From Pseudomonas sp. DC1.2 (lineage in GTDB: Bacteria; Pseudomonadota; Gammaproteobacteria; Pseudomonadales; Pseudomonadaceae): 64,000 nucleotides of DNA. A program made the translations under genes and the position numbers. The notes beneath the pieces were generated by a model that saw only the letters and a program-made list of their open reading frames with translations, made no database searches and had not been told where the DNA came from. Where the stretch lies: positions 5,672,001-5,736,000 of the forward strand of contig NZ_CP133782.1 of assembly GCF_034351645.1 (NCBI RefSeq), in the 5' to 3' direction. Positions 9,006-21,869 of the stretch are shown here, in pieces (positions within the stretch are counted from its first letter, which is position 1; each line of letters starts with the position of its first letter).

Positions 9006-10151
9006 CTATCCGTACACTTTTCTGGGTTGGATACTCGGAATAGCTGGGTGTGGTGGATCAGCCCATCTTGGAGTCCGTTGGACTCCGTTATCTTTTACAT
9101 CGCTAAAGGAACAGCATGGATAGGCTATCGAGATGCTCTTTCTAATCGAATCACCACGCCCAAACTCAAGAGAAAGAGGTGATGGATATGGGCAATACCA
9201 GTTGCCAACCCCAAGCGAATAGTTTTCGTCCACATAATTGGCTGACTCATGACCTCCGGCCCTGTACGTGGACCATAACGATGTTATATCTCGTATTTGA
9301 TCGCAAAGGTCAATTACATCCGCGACAAAATCCTGAAGACTATCATAGAGCATAGTTACAGAGTTGATAATACTGTCGAAATCGACACGTTCAAAATAGA
9401 ATGCAATATTACTTTCCGCATGCTCTTTCACCAGAGCCAGCTGATTACTTATAGTTCGTGACAGGCTATATAACTCTTCTTGGTTAAATGCATTCAAAAG
9501 TATCTCTGACGAATTTGAAAAAAACCTAACCTCCAGTGCTTCTAAAGCTGGTATTAATGATATGTGAAATCGGTATTTGTAAATTTCATCGACTAACCGT
9601 GAGCGCTTTAGCTCTGCAAGATCGTTGTTCACTCTTGAGGGGCTTTCGCTGAGATACTTTCCGCAACACCCCTCCCACATAACATTTCGACTGTGCCCGT
9701 GAGAGGTAAATGGCCTATCGCAGGCAGGACATACGGACTCTAAAATGACGTTATGAATTGCACATACGCCAACAGATTCTAGGGAAGGCCTGCGCCAATA
9801 TGAGAAACCAATTTTTTTGAAATCAGACTTCACGCATTCAGGACAGAAGGTCAATCGATTCGGAAAGGCAGGGTCGACATCTGCGAATTCGGCAATATAT
9901 TTACTGCCGGAATAGGCCATGTCCTGGGAGTTTTTGAACACCGAGAGCAACGGTTGATAGGTGTGGTTATGCAAAACGCGGTTGAAACCAGAGCATCCAT
10001 GCCAGCCCAGTAATGACGCAACGTTTCTAACGTTTTCGCTGGTGAGGCTTTTAGACGTATACCATTTTGGAGACCAGCCTTCGCCAAAAATAAAGATATT
10101 GCGTTCTATAAAGGAGCGTATTGTTTCATCTCGCTGAATGCGTAGAAGCAT
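9006..10151 (-). CDS. Second TniQ/TnsD-family protein
   Basis: 381-residue TniQ-domain protein. Zinc-binding residues are C103-x2-C106 (TFCPECV), C130-x2-H133 (VCAIH) and a further pair C141/C144 (CPACDRPF), with CC near a GKYL motif soon after. The C-terminal half is AT-rich and carries no helix-turn-helix that I recognise, so it is shorter than TnsD and resembles target-selector accessory proteins. It is convergent with the tnsD gene (94-base gap) and follows a 55-codon ORF on the same strand. Two TniQ proteins in one element usually serve different targets in Tn7-like families; that is family knowledge, not something seen here. No CRISPR-Cas genes accompany it. Confidence 0.8.
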   Translation of the reverse strand: MLLRIQRDETIRSFIERNIFIFGEGWSPKWYTSKSLTSENVRNVASLLGWHGCSGFNRVLHNHTYQPLLSVFKNSQDMAYSGSKYIAEFADVDPAFPNRLTFCPECVKSDFKKIGFSYWRRPSLESVGVCAIHNVILESVCPACDRPFTSHGHSRNVMWEGCCGKYLSESPSRVNNDLAELKRSRLVDEIYKYRFHISLIPALEALEVRFFSNSSEILLNAFNQEELYSLSRTISNQLALVKEHAESNIAFYFERVDFDSIINSVTMLYDSLQDFVADVIDLCDQIRDITSLWSTYRAGGHESANYVDENYSLGVGNWYCPYPSPLSLEFGRGDSIRKSISIAYPCCSFSDVKDNGVQRTPRWADPPHPAIPSIQPRKVYG

Positions 10152-10171
10152 TGTTAGAAGTCACTTTTATT

Positions 10172-10339
10172 TTATGCGCCAATTCGAAGAGCGTGAGGTA
10201 TATACGAGCTCAAGGCCGAAGGGTCAACAACGGCCTCGATATGATCCGATTCAATTACGTCGCGGCCTAAAATTGCCAATGATGCTGCATCAGGTGTTCC
10301 AGCTTGCGACGTGATGTCAAAGAGAGGAAGCGGCCGCAT
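10172..10339 (-). CDS. 55-residue ORF between the repeats and tniQ (unknown, perhaps a C-terminal remnant)
   Basis: Open from ATG 10339 to TAA 10172. The product begins MRPLPLFDITSQ and ends YIPHALRIGA, with ordinary amino-acid usage. The ATG lies inside the second 20-bp repeat and has no ribosome binding site. The stop is 20 bases upstream of the tniQ ATG. It may be the tail of a gene that once stood before tniQ (tnsC or another regulator in typical elements), cut when the right junction formed, or chance. No domain recognised. Confidence 0.4.
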   Translation of the reverse strand: MRPLPLFDITSQAGTPDAASLAILGRDVIESDHIEAVVDPSALSSYIPHALRIGA

Positions 10340-10378
10340 GGGACCGTTTTAATTCACATGCGACCGTTTTAATTCTCA
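10337..10378 (-). repeat. Two tandem 20-bp direct repeats beside attTn7 (candidate element right end)
   Basis: Read on the minus strand, TGAGAATTAAAACGGTCGCA (10378-10359) is followed at once by TGTGAATTAAAACGGTCCCA, 18 of 20 bases identical. The first begins 31 bases after the glmS stop codon, close to the point about 25 bases downstream where Tn7 elements insert. Tn7 right ends carry overlapping repeats of about 22 bp bound by TnsB, so a right end is the best guess. IS21-family elements also have multiple terminal repeats starting with TG, so an IS21 remnant is an alternative. A target duplication was not found. Confidence 0.55.
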
Positions 10379-10383
10379 AAAGC

Positions 10384-10445
10384 CAGAGGTTTCATCACCT
10401 GTGGATAACTATTCCACCGTCACTGACTTCGCCAAATTGCGCGGC
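10384..10445 (-). other. attTn7 region (3' end of glmS)
   Basis: The last codons of glmS (ending SVTVE-stop) are the DNA bound by TnsD in Tn7, and Tn7 inserts about 25 bases beyond the stop. Here that spacer is intact and also contains an exact TGTGGATAA box (10400-10408). The island with tnsAB and tnsD begins just after it. Assigned from family knowledge and position. Confidence 0.75.
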
Positions 10446-12244
10446 TGGTCAACGTCGGTGCCCTTGAGCACGGCCACGTAGTAAGACAGTAGTTGCAGCG
10501 GGATGGTGTAGAGGATTGGCGACAGGATGTCGTGGATGTGCGGCATCTGCACCACGTGAGTCCCTTCGCCATTGCTCATGCCGGCTTTTTCGTCGGCGAA
10601 GACGATCAGTTGACCGCCACGGGCGCGGACTTCCTGAAGGTTCGACTTCAACTTTTCCAGCAATTCGTTGTTCGGCGCCACGGTGACCACCGGCATGTCG
10701 TTATCCACAAGCGCTAACGGGCCGTGTTTCAGTTCGCCCGCCGGGTAGGCTTCGGCGTGGATATAGGAGATTTCCTTGAGTTTCAGAGCACCTTCCATCG
10801 CCACTGGGTACTGCGTGCCCCTGCCCAGGAACAGCGTGTGGTGCTTGTCGGCGAACAGCTCGGCGATTTTTTCCACAGTGCTGTCCATAGCCAACGCTTC
10901 ACCCAGACGGGTTGGCAGACGACGCAATTCTTCGACCAGGGTGGCTTCAACGCCTTTGGCCAACGTACCGCGAACCTGGCCAAGGGACAGGGTCAGCAGC
11001 AACAGGCCCACCAACTGCGTGGTGAAAGCTTTGGTGGAGGCCACGCCAATTTCGCGACCGGCCTGAGTCAGTAAGGTCAGGTCGGACTCACGTACCAGAG
11101 AGCTGATGCCGACGTTGCAGATCGCCAGGCTGGCCAGAAAACCGAGTTCCTTGGCATTGCGCAGGGCGGCCAGGGTGTCAGCGGTTTCACCGGACTGGGA
11201 AATCGTCACAAATAGGGTGTCGGGCTGCACCACCACTTTGCGGTAACGGAATTCGCTGGCGACTTCGACCTGGCAAGGAATGCCGGCCAGTTCTTCCAGC
11301 CAGTAGCGGGCGACCATACCGGCGTGATAACTGGTGCCGCAGGCGACGATTTGTACGTTGCGCACTTTGGCGAATAGCTCGGCAGCCTGTGGGCCGAAGG
11401 CTTGTACCAGCACCTGGTTCGGACTCAGGCGACCTTCAAGGGTGCGCTGCACCACGCTCGGTTGTTCGTGAATTTCCTTAAGCATGAAGTGGCGAAATGC
11501 GCCCTTGTCGGCGGCTTCGGCGCCATCGCGATACTGCACCGCTTCACGCTCGACGGCTTTGCCGTTGACATCCCAAACCTGGACGCTGTCGCGGCGAATT
11601 TCGGCAATATCGCCTTCTTCCATGTACATAAAGCGGTCTGTGACCTGACGCAAAGCCAGCTGGTCGGATGCGAGGAAGTTTTCCCCCAGGCCTAGACCAA
11701 TCACCAGTGGGCTGCCGCTGCGGGCGGCGACCAGACGGTCCGGCTGGTCGGCGCTGATAACGGCTAGACCGTATGCACCGTGCAGCTCTTTGACTGTTGC
11801 CTTGAGTGCCACAGTCAGGTCACGCAGATCCTTGAGCTTATGGGCCAGCAGGTGCGCGATGACTTCGGTGTCGGTGTCCGACGTAAACACGTACCCCTGC
11901 GCCTTCAACTGTTCACGCAGGGCTTCGTGGTTCTCGATGATACCGTTGTGTACAACAGCCAGATTCTGCCCGGAAAAATGCGGGTGAGCGTTGCGCTCGC
12001 AAGGAGCACCATGGGTGGCCCAGCGGGTGTGGGCAATGCCCAATCGACCGATCAGCGGCTCGCTGGCCAGGGCTTGTTCCAACTCACTGACTTTGCCCGG
12101 ACGACGCACCCGATCAAGGATCCCGTCGTTGGTGAAAACCGCCACACCGGCGCTGTCATAGCCGCGGTATTCCAGGCGCTTGAGGCCCTCGACCAAAATC
12201 GCGGTGATGTTACGTTCTGCAACTGCGCCAACAATTCCACACAT
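10409..12244 (-). CDS. glmS: Glutamine-fructose-6-phosphate aminotransferase (isomerizing)
   Basis: 611-residue cytosolic enzyme making glucosamine-6-phosphate from fructose-6-phosphate and glutamine, the first step to UDP-GlcNAc for peptidoglycan and LPS. The start MCGIVGAV places the nucleophilic cysteine at position 2, so the upstream in-frame ATG at 12265 is not used. An N-terminal class II glutaminase domain (about 1-240) is followed by two SIS domains, with SQSGETADT and the C-terminal [13 protein letters not shown]. The start lies one base after the glmR stop, so the genes are coupled. Its 3' end is the attTn7 target. No glmS ribozyme is present, as expected outside Gram-positive bacteria. 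Confidence 0.98.
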   Translation of the reverse strand: MCGIVGAVAERNITAILVEGLKRLEYRGYDSAGVAVFTNDGILDRVRRPGKVSELEQALASEPLIGRLGIAHTRWATHGAPCERNAHPHFSGQNLAVVHNGIIENHEALREQLKAQGYVFTSDTDTEVIAHLLAHKLKDLRDLTVALKATVKELHGAYGLAVISADQPDRLVAARSGSPLVIGLGLGENFLASDQLALRQVTDRFMYMEEGDIAEIRRDSVQVWDVNGKAVEREAVQYRDGAEAADKGAFRHFMLKEIHEQPSVVQRTLEGRLSPNQVLVQAFGPQAAELFAKVRNVQIVACGTSYHAGMVARYWLEELAGIPCQVEVASEFRYRKVVVQPDTLFVTISQSGETADTLAALRNAKELGFLASLAICNVGISSLVRESDLTLLTQAGREIGVASTKAFTTQLVGLLLLTLSLGQVRGTLAKGVEATLVEELRRLPTRLGEALAMDSTVEKIAELFADKHHTLFLGRGTQYPVAMEGALKLKEISYIHAEAYPAGELKHGPLALVDNDMPVVTVAPNNELLEKLKSNLQEVRARGGQLIVFADEKAGMSNGEGTHVVQMPHIHDILSPILYTIPLQLLSYYVAVLKGTDVDQPRNLAKSVTVE

Positions 12245-12245
12245 G

Positions 12246-13022
12246 CTATTTCTCCTGACTGACAACCGCGCAAATCAAGTTGATACCGCGGGCCTGAATC
12301 TGATCCCGTGCCTCCAGCGGCAGGCGATCATCGGTAATAAGGGTATGGACACTGCTCCAGGGCAGTTCCAGGTTAGGGATCTTGCGGCCAATCTTGTCGG
12401 CCTCCACCATCACGATCACTTCCCGGGCGACGTCGGCCATAACTCGGCTCAAACCCAGTAATTCGTTGAACGTGGTCGTACCACGCATCAGATCGATGCC
12501 ATCGGCACCGATGAACAATTGGTCAAAGTCGTAAGAGCGTAGTACCTGCTCCGCGACCTGCCCCTGGAAGGATTCGGAGTGCGGGTCCCAAGTGCCGCCG
12601 GTCATCAGCAACACTGGCTCGTGCTCGAGTTCGCTCAAGGCATTGGCCACATGCAGGGAATTAGTCATCACCACCAAACCGGGCTGCTGACCCAGCTCCG
12701 CGATCATCGCCGCCGTGGTGCTGCCGCTGTCGATAATAATCCGTGCATGCTCGCGAATCCGCGTCACCGCAGCGCGGGCGATTGCCTGCTTGTATTTGGA
12801 AACCGGTTGCCCGATGTCAGCCACCAACTCCTGAGGCATGGTGATTGCGCCTCCGTAGCGACGCAACAACAGTCCGTTGCTTTCCAGGGCTGCCAAATCC
12901 TTGCGAATCGTCACTTCCGAAGTTTCGAAGCGTTTGGCCAGGGCGTCCACAGTGACCTCCCCCAACTCGTTGAGCAAGGCGAGGATGTTGTGACGACGTT
13001 GGGGTGTATTGCGCTTCGACAT
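12246..13022 (-). CDS. glmR: DeoR-family regulator GlmR
   Basis: 258-residue DeoR-type transcription factor. An N-terminal helix-turn-helix ([20 protein letters not shown], then [13 protein letters not shown]) is followed by a sugar-phosphate-sensing domain with DSGSTTAAM and GADGID motifs. The start at [10 protein letters not shown] was chosen over an upstream ATG at 13064 because it matches the compact DeoR N-terminus. It sits between glmU and glmS. In P. aeruginosa the gene at this place is glmR, linked to cell-wall and antibiotic phenotypes. Its target here is inferred to be glmS. Confidence 0.9.
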   Translation of the reverse strand: MSKRNTPQRRHNILALLNELGEVTVDALAKRFETSEVTIRKDLAALESNGLLLRRYGGAITMPQELVADIGQPVSKYKQAIARAAVTRIREHARIIIDSGSTTAAMIAELGQQPGLVVMTNSLHVANALSELEHEPVLLMTGGTWDPHSESFQGQVAEQVLRSYDFDQLFIGADGIDLMRGTTTFNELLGLSRVMADVAREVIVMVEADKIGRKIPNLELPWSSVHTLITDDRLPLEARDQIQARGINLICAVVSQEK

Positions 13023-13120
13023 AGGCTGATAAGTTTCGATTCGAAAGATAACGGAAGCAATCAAAACCTATCAGCGAAACTTCGTCAAGCGTGCAGCTGA
13101 AAAAAAGCGCTGTGGATAAC

Positions 13121-14488
13121 TTAGTTTTTCTTAAGCTTCACTGGCCGCTTCCAGCCATCAATGTTCTTCTGTCGCGCTCGGCCTACGGCTAACTGCGCGT
13201 TATCCACATTTTGAGTAATGGTCGAACCGGCCGCCGTGGTCGCCCCGGTAGAGATATCCACAGGCGCTACCAACGAATTGTTAGAGCCAATAAACACGTC
13301 TTCACCCAGCACAGTTTTCCACTTATTGGCGCCGTCGTAGTTGCAGGTAATGGTCCCCGCACCGATGTTGGTCCGCGCACCGATCTCGGCATCGCCCAAA
13401 TAACTCAGGTGGCCCGCTTTCGCGTCCTCGCCCAAGTGCGCGTTTTTTAATTCAACAAAGTTGCCCACATGTGCTCTTGCTTCCAGCACGGTGCCTGGAC
13501 GCAGACGGGCAAACGGACCGGCGTCGCTGCCCTCGCCCATAATCGCGCCCTCGATGTGACTGTTGGCTTTGACCACTGCACCTTTGCGCAGGGTGCTGTC
13601 CTTGATCACACAGTTCGGGCCAATGATCACGTCGTCTTCGATGACTACGTTGCCTTCGAGGATCACGTTAATGTCGATCAGCACATCACGACCGACGGTC
13701 ACTTCACCGCGCACATCAAAACGGGCCGGGTCACGCAGAGTCACACCCTGAGCCATCAAACGCCGTCCGGCGCGCAGCTGGTAATGGCGCTCAAGCTCCG
13801 AGAGTTGCTTGCGATCGTTGGCGCCCTGCACTTCCATGGCGTCATGGGGTTGTTCGGTGGCCACCACCAGACCATCGCTGACCGCCATTGCAATCACATC
13901 GGTCAGGTAATACTCACCCTGGGCATTGTTGTTGGAGAGACGGCTCATCCAGTCACCCAGACGTTCGAAAGGCAGCGCCAGAATGCCGGTGTTGCCTTCG
14001 GTGATCCTGCGTTCGGCGTCGTTGGCGTCTTTCTGTTCGACGATGGCAGTCACGTTGCCTGCCGAATCCCGAACGATTCGGCCGTAACCGGTCGGGTCAT
14101 CCAATTCAACCGTGAGCAAGCCCAGTTGCTGCGGCGCCACCTGCTTGAGCAAGCGTTGCAGAGTCTCGACTTCGATCAGCGGCACATCACCATAAAGAAT
14201 CAAAACGGTGTCAGCCGTAATGAACGGCACGGCCTGGGCAACGGCGTGACCCGTACCGAGCTGTTTATCCTGGCGCACGAAATTCAGGTCATCCGCAGCC
14301 AGACGCTCACGCACCGCGTCAGCACCATGGCCAATCACCACGTGAATGCGCTGTGGATCAAGTTGCCGGGCACTGTGGATAACATGGCCAAGCATCGAGT
14401 TCCCGGCAATCGGGTGCAGAACCTTTGGCAACGCCGAACGCATGCGAGTGCCTTGGCCGGCAGCGAGGATAACGATTTCAAGAGACAT
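13121..14488 (-). CDS. glmU: Bifunctional GlcNAc-1-P uridyltransferase / GlcN-1-P acetyltransferase
   Basis: 455 residues, the usual length. The N-terminal pyrophosphorylase domain starts with [18 protein letters not shown]. The C-terminal half is a left-handed beta-helix of hexapeptide repeats that acetylates glucosamine-1-phosphate. It acts in the cytosol to give UDP-GlcNAc. A hairpin terminator separates it from atpC upstream, so it is probably transcribed from its own promoter in 14489-14547. The glmR gene follows after about 100 bases containing two exact TTATCCACA boxes. Confidence 0.98.
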   Translation of the reverse strand: MSLEIVILAAGQGTRMRSALPKVLHPIAGNSMLGHVIHSARQLDPQRIHVVIGHGADAVRERLAADDLNFVRQDKQLGTGHAVAQAVPFITADTVLILYGDVPLIEVETLQRLLKQVAPQQLGLLTVELDDPTGYGRIVRDSAGNVTAIVEQKDANDAERRITEGNTGILALPFERLGDWMSRLSNNNAQGEYYLTDVIAMAVSDGLVVATEQPHDAMEVQGANDRKQLSELERHYQLRAGRRLMAQGVTLRDPARFDVRGEVTVGRDVLIDINVILEGNVVIEDDVIIGPNCVIKDSTLRKGAVVKANSHIEGAIMGEGSDAGPFARLRPGTVLEARAHVGNFVELKNAHLGEDAKAGHLSYLGDAEIGARTNIGAGTITCNYDGANKWKTVLGEDVFIGSNNSLVAPVDISTGATTAAGSTITQNVDNAQLAVGRARQKNIDGWKRPVKLKKN

Positions 14489-14547
14489 GACTGGCTACCA
14501 ATCCTGGGTGGTCAGCAATTGCGACCAGGTTATGAAAGTCGGAAAAG

Positions 14548-14576
14548 AAAAAAGGGTAGCCGAGGCTACCCTTTTT
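14548..14576 (-). terminator. Intrinsic terminator of the atp operon
   Basis: GGGTAGCC and GGCTACCC form a tight hairpin flanked by A6 on one side and T5 on the other, so it can act in both directions. It lies between atpC and glmU and would end atp transcription on the minus strand. Confidence 0.85.
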
Positions 14577-14605
14577 AATCAATCGCACAATAAGTCGATG
14601 ACGGA

Positions 14606-15031
14606 TTAACCGCCGTACTTCTTGCGTATCTGCTGGACGGTGCGCAGCTGAGCTGTCGCCTCGGCCAGACGTGCGGCAGCAGAACCGTAATCGAATTCTG
14701 CACCACGTTCATGCAAGGCCTTCTCGGCAGCCTGAACGGCTTGCTGAGCGGAGGCTTCATCCAGGTCGGCAGCACGTTGCACAGTGTCGGCAAGAACCTT
14801 GACCATGTTCGGCTGAACCTCGAGGAAACCGCCGGAGATGTAAAACACCTCGGCTTCCCCGCCCTGCTTGATCAAGCGGATCGGACCCGGCTTGAGATTA
14901 GTGATCAGCGGCGCGTGACCCAGAGCGATACCAAGATCACCCAGAGCACCGTGCGCAATCACCATCTCGACCAGACCGGAGAAGATTTCACCTTCCGCGC
15001 TGACGATATCGCAATGGACTGTCATAGCCAT
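14606..15031 (-). CDS. atpC: ATP synthase epsilon subunit
   Basis: 141-residue subunit of the F1 central stalk, a beta-sandwich domain plus a C-terminal helical hairpin that can inhibit ATP hydrolysis. It starts [19 protein letters not shown], typical of the family. It is the last gene of the atp operon, 45 bases after atpD, and is followed by an intrinsic terminator. Confidence 0.97.
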   Translation of the reverse strand: MAMTVHCDIVSAEGEIFSGLVEMVIAHGALGDLGIALGHAPLITNLKPGPIRLIKQGGEAEVFYISGGFLEVQPNMVKVLADTVQRAADLDEASAQQAVQAAEKALHERGAEFDYGSAAARLAEATAQLRTVQQIRKKYGG

Positions 15032-15076
15032 CTGATTGCCTCAACCTAAATTAGCGCCCGTTGCCGGGCGCCGGGA

Positions 15077-16483
<1,407 letters not shown>

Positions 16484-17344
16484 TTAAACCGCGGCAGCGC
16501 CGCCGACGATTTCCGAGATCTCTTGGGTGATCGCAGCCTGACGCGCCTTGTTGTAGATCAGCTGCAAATCGCTGATCAAATCACCGGCGTTGTCGGTAGC
16601 GTTCTTCATCGCGATCATCCGCGCAGCTTGTTCAGCCGCGTTGTTCTCGACCACCGCCTGGTAAACCTGCGACTCCACGTAACGAACCATCAAGCCGTCA
16701 AGCAGCTCTTTGGCGTCCGGTTCGTAGAGATAGTCCCAGTGGTGCTTGAGTTCTTGATCCGGGGTTGCCACCAATGGAATCAACTGCTCCACGGTAGGCT
16801 GTTGCGTCATGGTGTTGATGAACTTGTTGGATACAACGCTCAGACGGTCGATACGACCATCGAGGTGGGCATCCAGCATCACCTTGACGCTGCCGATCAA
16901 GTCATTGATCGACGGCTCTTCACCCAGGTGGCTGATAGCTGCTACGACGTTACCGCCGAAGTTGCGGAAGAAAGCCGCACCCTTGCTACCAACAACACAC
17001 AGATCGATCTCGACGCCGTTTTCACGGTTTACCGCCATGTCCTTGACCAGGGCCTTGAACAGGTTGGTGTTCAAGCCACCACACAGACCACGGTCACTGC
17101 TCACCACAACGTAACCAACGCGCTTGATAGCGCGGTCGATCATGAATGGGTGGCGATATTCCGGGTTAGCGTTGGCCAAATGACCAATAACCTGGCGGAT
17201 GCGCTCCGCGTAAGGACGGCTAGCAGCCATGCGCATTTGTGCCTTGCGCATTTTACTGACCGCCACTTTTTCCATGGCGCTGGTAATCTTTTGCGTGCTT
17301 TTGATGCTCGCAATCTTACTGCGAATCTCTTTTGCGCCTGCCAT
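16484..17344 (-). CDS. atpG: ATP synthase gamma subunit
   Basis: 286-residue rotor shaft of F1. The N-terminal helix ([20 protein letters not shown]) and the C-terminal helix ([15 protein letters not shown]) that form the coiled coil inside the alpha3beta3 ring are both present. It is in the standard place between atpA and atpD. Confidence 0.98.
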   Translation of the reverse strand: MAGAKEIRSKIASIKSTQKITSAMEKVAVSKMRKAQMRMAASRPYAERIRQVIGHLANANPEYRHPFMIDRAIKRVGYVVVSSDRGLCGGLNTNLFKALVKDMAVNRENGVEIDLCVVGSKGAAFFRNFGGNVVAAISHLGEEPSINDLIGSVKVMLDAHLDGRIDRLSVVSNKFINTMTQQPTVEQLIPLVATPDQELKHHWDYLYEPDAKELLDGLMVRYVESQVYQAVVENNAAEQAARMIAMKNATDNAGDLISDLQLIYNKARQAAITQEISEIVGGAAAV

Positions 17345-17394
17345 GTAACACCTATCAGGTTAGCAAGCGGGAGCCTTGCGGCTCCCGCTGCGGC

Positions 17395-18939
17395 TTACCA
17401 GGTTTGGGTGGCCTTGAACTTCTCGATACCGGCTTTCATGCCAGAGTCGATTTCGTCATTGAAGTCACCCTTCACGTTGATCTTCGCCATCAAATCGGCG
17501 TGATCGCGGTTGAAGAAAGCAATCAGCGCTTGTTCGAAGCTGCCGATCTTGGCGATTTCAACGTCAGTCAGGAACCCACGCTCAGCGGCATACAGCGACA
17601 GCGCCATGTCAGCAATCGACATTGGTGCGTATTGCTTCTGCTTCATCAGCTCAGTAACGCGCTGACCATGCTCAAGTTGCTTACGGGTCGCTTCGTCCAG
17701 GTCAGAAGCGAACTGGGCGAATGCCGCCAGTTCACGGTACTGAGCCAGAGCGGTACGGATACCACCGGAGAGCTTCTTGATGATCTTGGTCTGCGCGGCA
17801 CCACCCACACGGGATACCGAAACACCGGCGTTCACTGCAGGACGGATCCCGGAGTTGAACATGGCCGATTCCAGGAAGATCTGACCGTCGGTGATGGAAA
17901 TCACGTTGGTCGGAACGAACGCGGAAACGTCGCCAGCCTGGGTTTCGATGATCGGCAGTGCGGTCAGGGAGCCGGTTTTGCCGGTCACTGCGCCGTTGGT
18001 GAACTTCTCTACGTACTCTTCCGAAACGCGGGATGCGCGCTCCAGCAGACGGGAGTGGAGATAGAACACGTCGCCTGGGTAAGCTTCACGGCCTGGTGGA
18101 CGGCGCAGCAGCAGGGAAATCTGGCGGTAAGCCACTGCTTGCTTGGAAAGATCGTCATAAACGATCAGCGCGTCTTCACCGCGGTCGCGGAAGAATTCAC
18201 CCATGGTGCAACCGGAGTACGGTGCCAGGAATTGCAGTGCTGCAGATTCCGAAGCGCTCGCTGCCACGACGATGGTGTTAGCCAGTGCGCCGTTTTCTTC
18301 CAGCTTGCGAACAACGTTGGCGATGGTCGATTGTTTCTGACCGATTGCTACGTAGACGCAGAAAATGCCGCTGTCTTTCTGATTGATGATCGCGTCGATC
18401 GCCAGAGCGGTTTTACCGATCTGACGGTCACCGATGATCAGCTCACGCTGGCCACGGCCGACAGGAATCATGGCATCGACAGCCTTGTAGCCAGTCTGTA
18501 CAGGCTGGTCTACCGACTTACGCCAGATCACGCCTGGAGCAACTTTCTCGACCGCATCGGTCAAGGTGTTGTTCAACGGACCTTTGCCGTCAACCGGATT
18601 ACCCAGTGCGTCGACTACGCGACCCAGCAGTTCCTTACCTACCGGAACTTCGAGGATGCGGCCAGTACACTTGGCGCTCATGCCTTCAGCCAGAGACTGA
18701 TAGGAGCCTAATACAACGGCGCCTACAGAGTCTTGCTCAAGGTTAAGCGCCATACCGAAGACGCCGCCCGGAAACTCGATCATCTCGCCGTACATAACGT
18801 CGGCCAGACCGTGAATCCGCACGATGCCGTCAGATACGCTGACGACAGTGCCTTCGTTACGGGCTTGGGAGGTCACATCGAGCTTGTCGATGCGGCCCTT
18901 GATAATTTCACTTATTTCGGAAGGATTGAGTTGCTGCAT
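17395..18939 (-). CDS. atpA: ATP synthase alpha subunit
   Basis: 514-residue non-catalytic nucleotide-binding subunit of F1. P-loop [15 protein letters not shown] is near residue 170. The start [17 protein letters not shown] is canonical, and the C-terminal helical domain is complete. The gap to atpH is 21 bases. Confidence 0.99.
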   Translation of the reverse strand: MQQLNPSEISEIIKGRIDKLDVTSQARNEGTVVSVSDGIVRIHGLADVMYGEMIEFPGGVFGMALNLEQDSVGAVVLGSYQSLAEGMSAKCTGRILEVPVGKELLGRVVDALGNPVDGKGPLNNTLTDAVEKVAPGVIWRKSVDQPVQTGYKAVDAMIPVGRGQRELIIGDRQIGKTALAIDAIINQKDSGIFCVYVAIGQKQSTIANVVRKLEENGALANTIVVAASASESAALQFLAPYSGCTMGEFFRDRGEDALIVYDDLSKQAVAYRQISLLLRRPPGREAYPGDVFYLHSRLLERASRVSEEYVEKFTNGAVTGKTGSLTALPIIETQAGDVSAFVPTNVISITDGQIFLESAMFNSGIRPAVNAGVSVSRVGGAAQTKIIKKLSGGIRTALAQYRELAAFAQFASDLDEATRKQLEHGQRVTELMKQKQYAPMSIADMALSLYAAERGFLTDVEIAKIGSFEQALIAFFNRDHADLMAKINVKGDFNDEIDSGMKAGIEKFKATQTW

Positions 18940-18960
18940 TGCTCTGCTGCCCCTTCAAAC

Positions 18961-19497
18961 TCAAGATTTCAATGCTTCGGCAAGGTTCGCGAGTTTGCCG
19001 CGAATCGAGCCATCGATTACCAGGTCGCCGGCGCGGATGATGACACCACCAATAAGGGTGGCATCCTCCGCAGCGTGCAGTCGCACTTCCCGGCCGAGCC
19101 GTGCACTGAGAACCTTGGCGAGTTTGTCTTGCTGTTCTTGGTTCAATGCAAAAGCACTGGTGACATCCACATCTACCGATTTCTCTTGTTCAGCCTTGTA
19201 CAGGTCAAACAGAGCGGCAATCTCCGGCAAAAGCGGGAGACGGTCGTTTTCAGCAACGACGTGGATGAAATTCTGTGCCTTGACATCAAACTTGTCGCCA
19301 CACACGTCAATAAACGTGGTGGCCTTGTCTGCGCTCGTCAGTCGCGGGGCCTTGAGCACGCGCTGCATGGTGTCGTCTTGCGACACTGCTGCAGCCAGGC
19401 CGAGCATGGCTGACCAAGAGGCCAGTTGCTGGTGGGCCTGGGCGTGCTCGAAGGCTGCCTTAGCGTAAGGTCGGGCCAACGTGGTCAATTCTGCCAT
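18961..19497 (-). CDS. atpH: ATP synthase delta subunit
   Basis: 178-residue peripheral stalk subunit joining F1 to the b subunits. It starts [19 protein letters not shown], a clear OSCP/delta signature, and keeps the C-terminal [20 protein letters not shown] motif. It lies 12 bases after atpF. Confidence 0.98.
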   Translation of the reverse strand: MAELTTLARPYAKAAFEHAQAHQQLASWSAMLGLAAAVSQDDTMQRVLKAPRLTSADKATTFIDVCGDKFDVKAQNFIHVVAENDRLPLLPEIAALFDLYKAEQEKSVDVDVTSAFALNQEQQDKLAKVLSARLGREVRLHAAEDATLIGGVIIRAGDLVIDGSIRGKLANLAEALKS

Positions 19498-19509
19498 GAT
19501 CGCCCTCGC

Positions 19510-19980
19510 TTAAATTTCAGCAGCCAGTTTGTTTACCAGCTCCGCGTGCGCGTTTTGATCGATTGTGGAACCCAGGATCTTCTCGGCGCCAGAGACTGCC
19601 AGGCTACCCAATTGGGCACGCAGCGCGTCTTTGACACTGTTAAGTTCCTGCTCGATCTCGGCCTGAGCCTGAACCTTCACACGGTCAGCGTCGATACGGG
19701 CTTTTTCAACAGCCTCTTCAACAATCTGGTTACCGCGTTTCTTGGCTTGCTCAATGATTTCGGCTGCCTGAGCTTTTGCTTCGCGCAGTTGTTGACCCGC
19801 TTTATCTTGGGCCAATTCCAGGTCGCGAGCTGCTCGGGCGGCAGCGTCCAGTCCATCCGCGATCTTCTTCTGACGTTCGTGCAAAGCCGCGATGACCGGA
19901 GGCCACACGAACTTCATGCAAAACAGTACAAAAATGAAGAACGCAACGGACTGGCCAATCAGGGTTGCATTAATGTTCAC
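19510..19980 (-). CDS. atpF: ATP synthase b subunit
   Basis: 156 residues: one N-terminal membrane helix (about 5-25, [20 protein letters not shown]) followed by a long charged coiled coil that forms the peripheral stalk. The length equals that of E. coli AtpF. It sits between atpE and atpH. Confidence 0.98.
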   Translation of the reverse strand: MNINATLIGQSVAFFIFVLFCMKFVWPPVIAALHERQKKIADGLDAAARAARDLELAQDKAGQQLREAKAQAAEIIEQAKKRGNQIVEEAVEKARIDADRVKVQAQAEIEQELNSVKDALRAQLGSLAVSGAEKILGSTIDQNAHAELVNKLAAEI

Positions 19981-20036
19981 GCCAACACCTCGCTCGTTCG
20001 TTGCACATCACACCAATCACTCGAAGGTTCGAGTGA

Positions 20037-20309
<273 letters not shown>

Positions 20310-20427
20310 TTACGTCGTATGGTTTAGGTTTTTTAGATTTTAAAGCGGTAAAACAAATCGTTTCATAGCCCTGATCGGGCCCCCTCTCGTTTGACCGAGA
20401 GGGACATCAGACTAGTCGAGACTGGCC

Positions 20428-21724
<1,297 letters not shown>

Positions 21725-21869
21725 TTTTACTCCCCAATGGTCGGCTGCCAGAATTCAATAACTTGGCATAATTTGTGCCGACAAAATGCGCGCAGAGTAT
21801 AGGGGCGGTTCAGCCCCTATTCAACTGTCAGGTAGTGATTTCCGACTGCGCGCTACATATGGAAATGTT

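Noticed and set aside
12245..13120. glmS riboswitch/ribozyme
   Set aside because: glmS starts one base after glmR, leaving no leader; the ribozyme is a Gram-positive feature.
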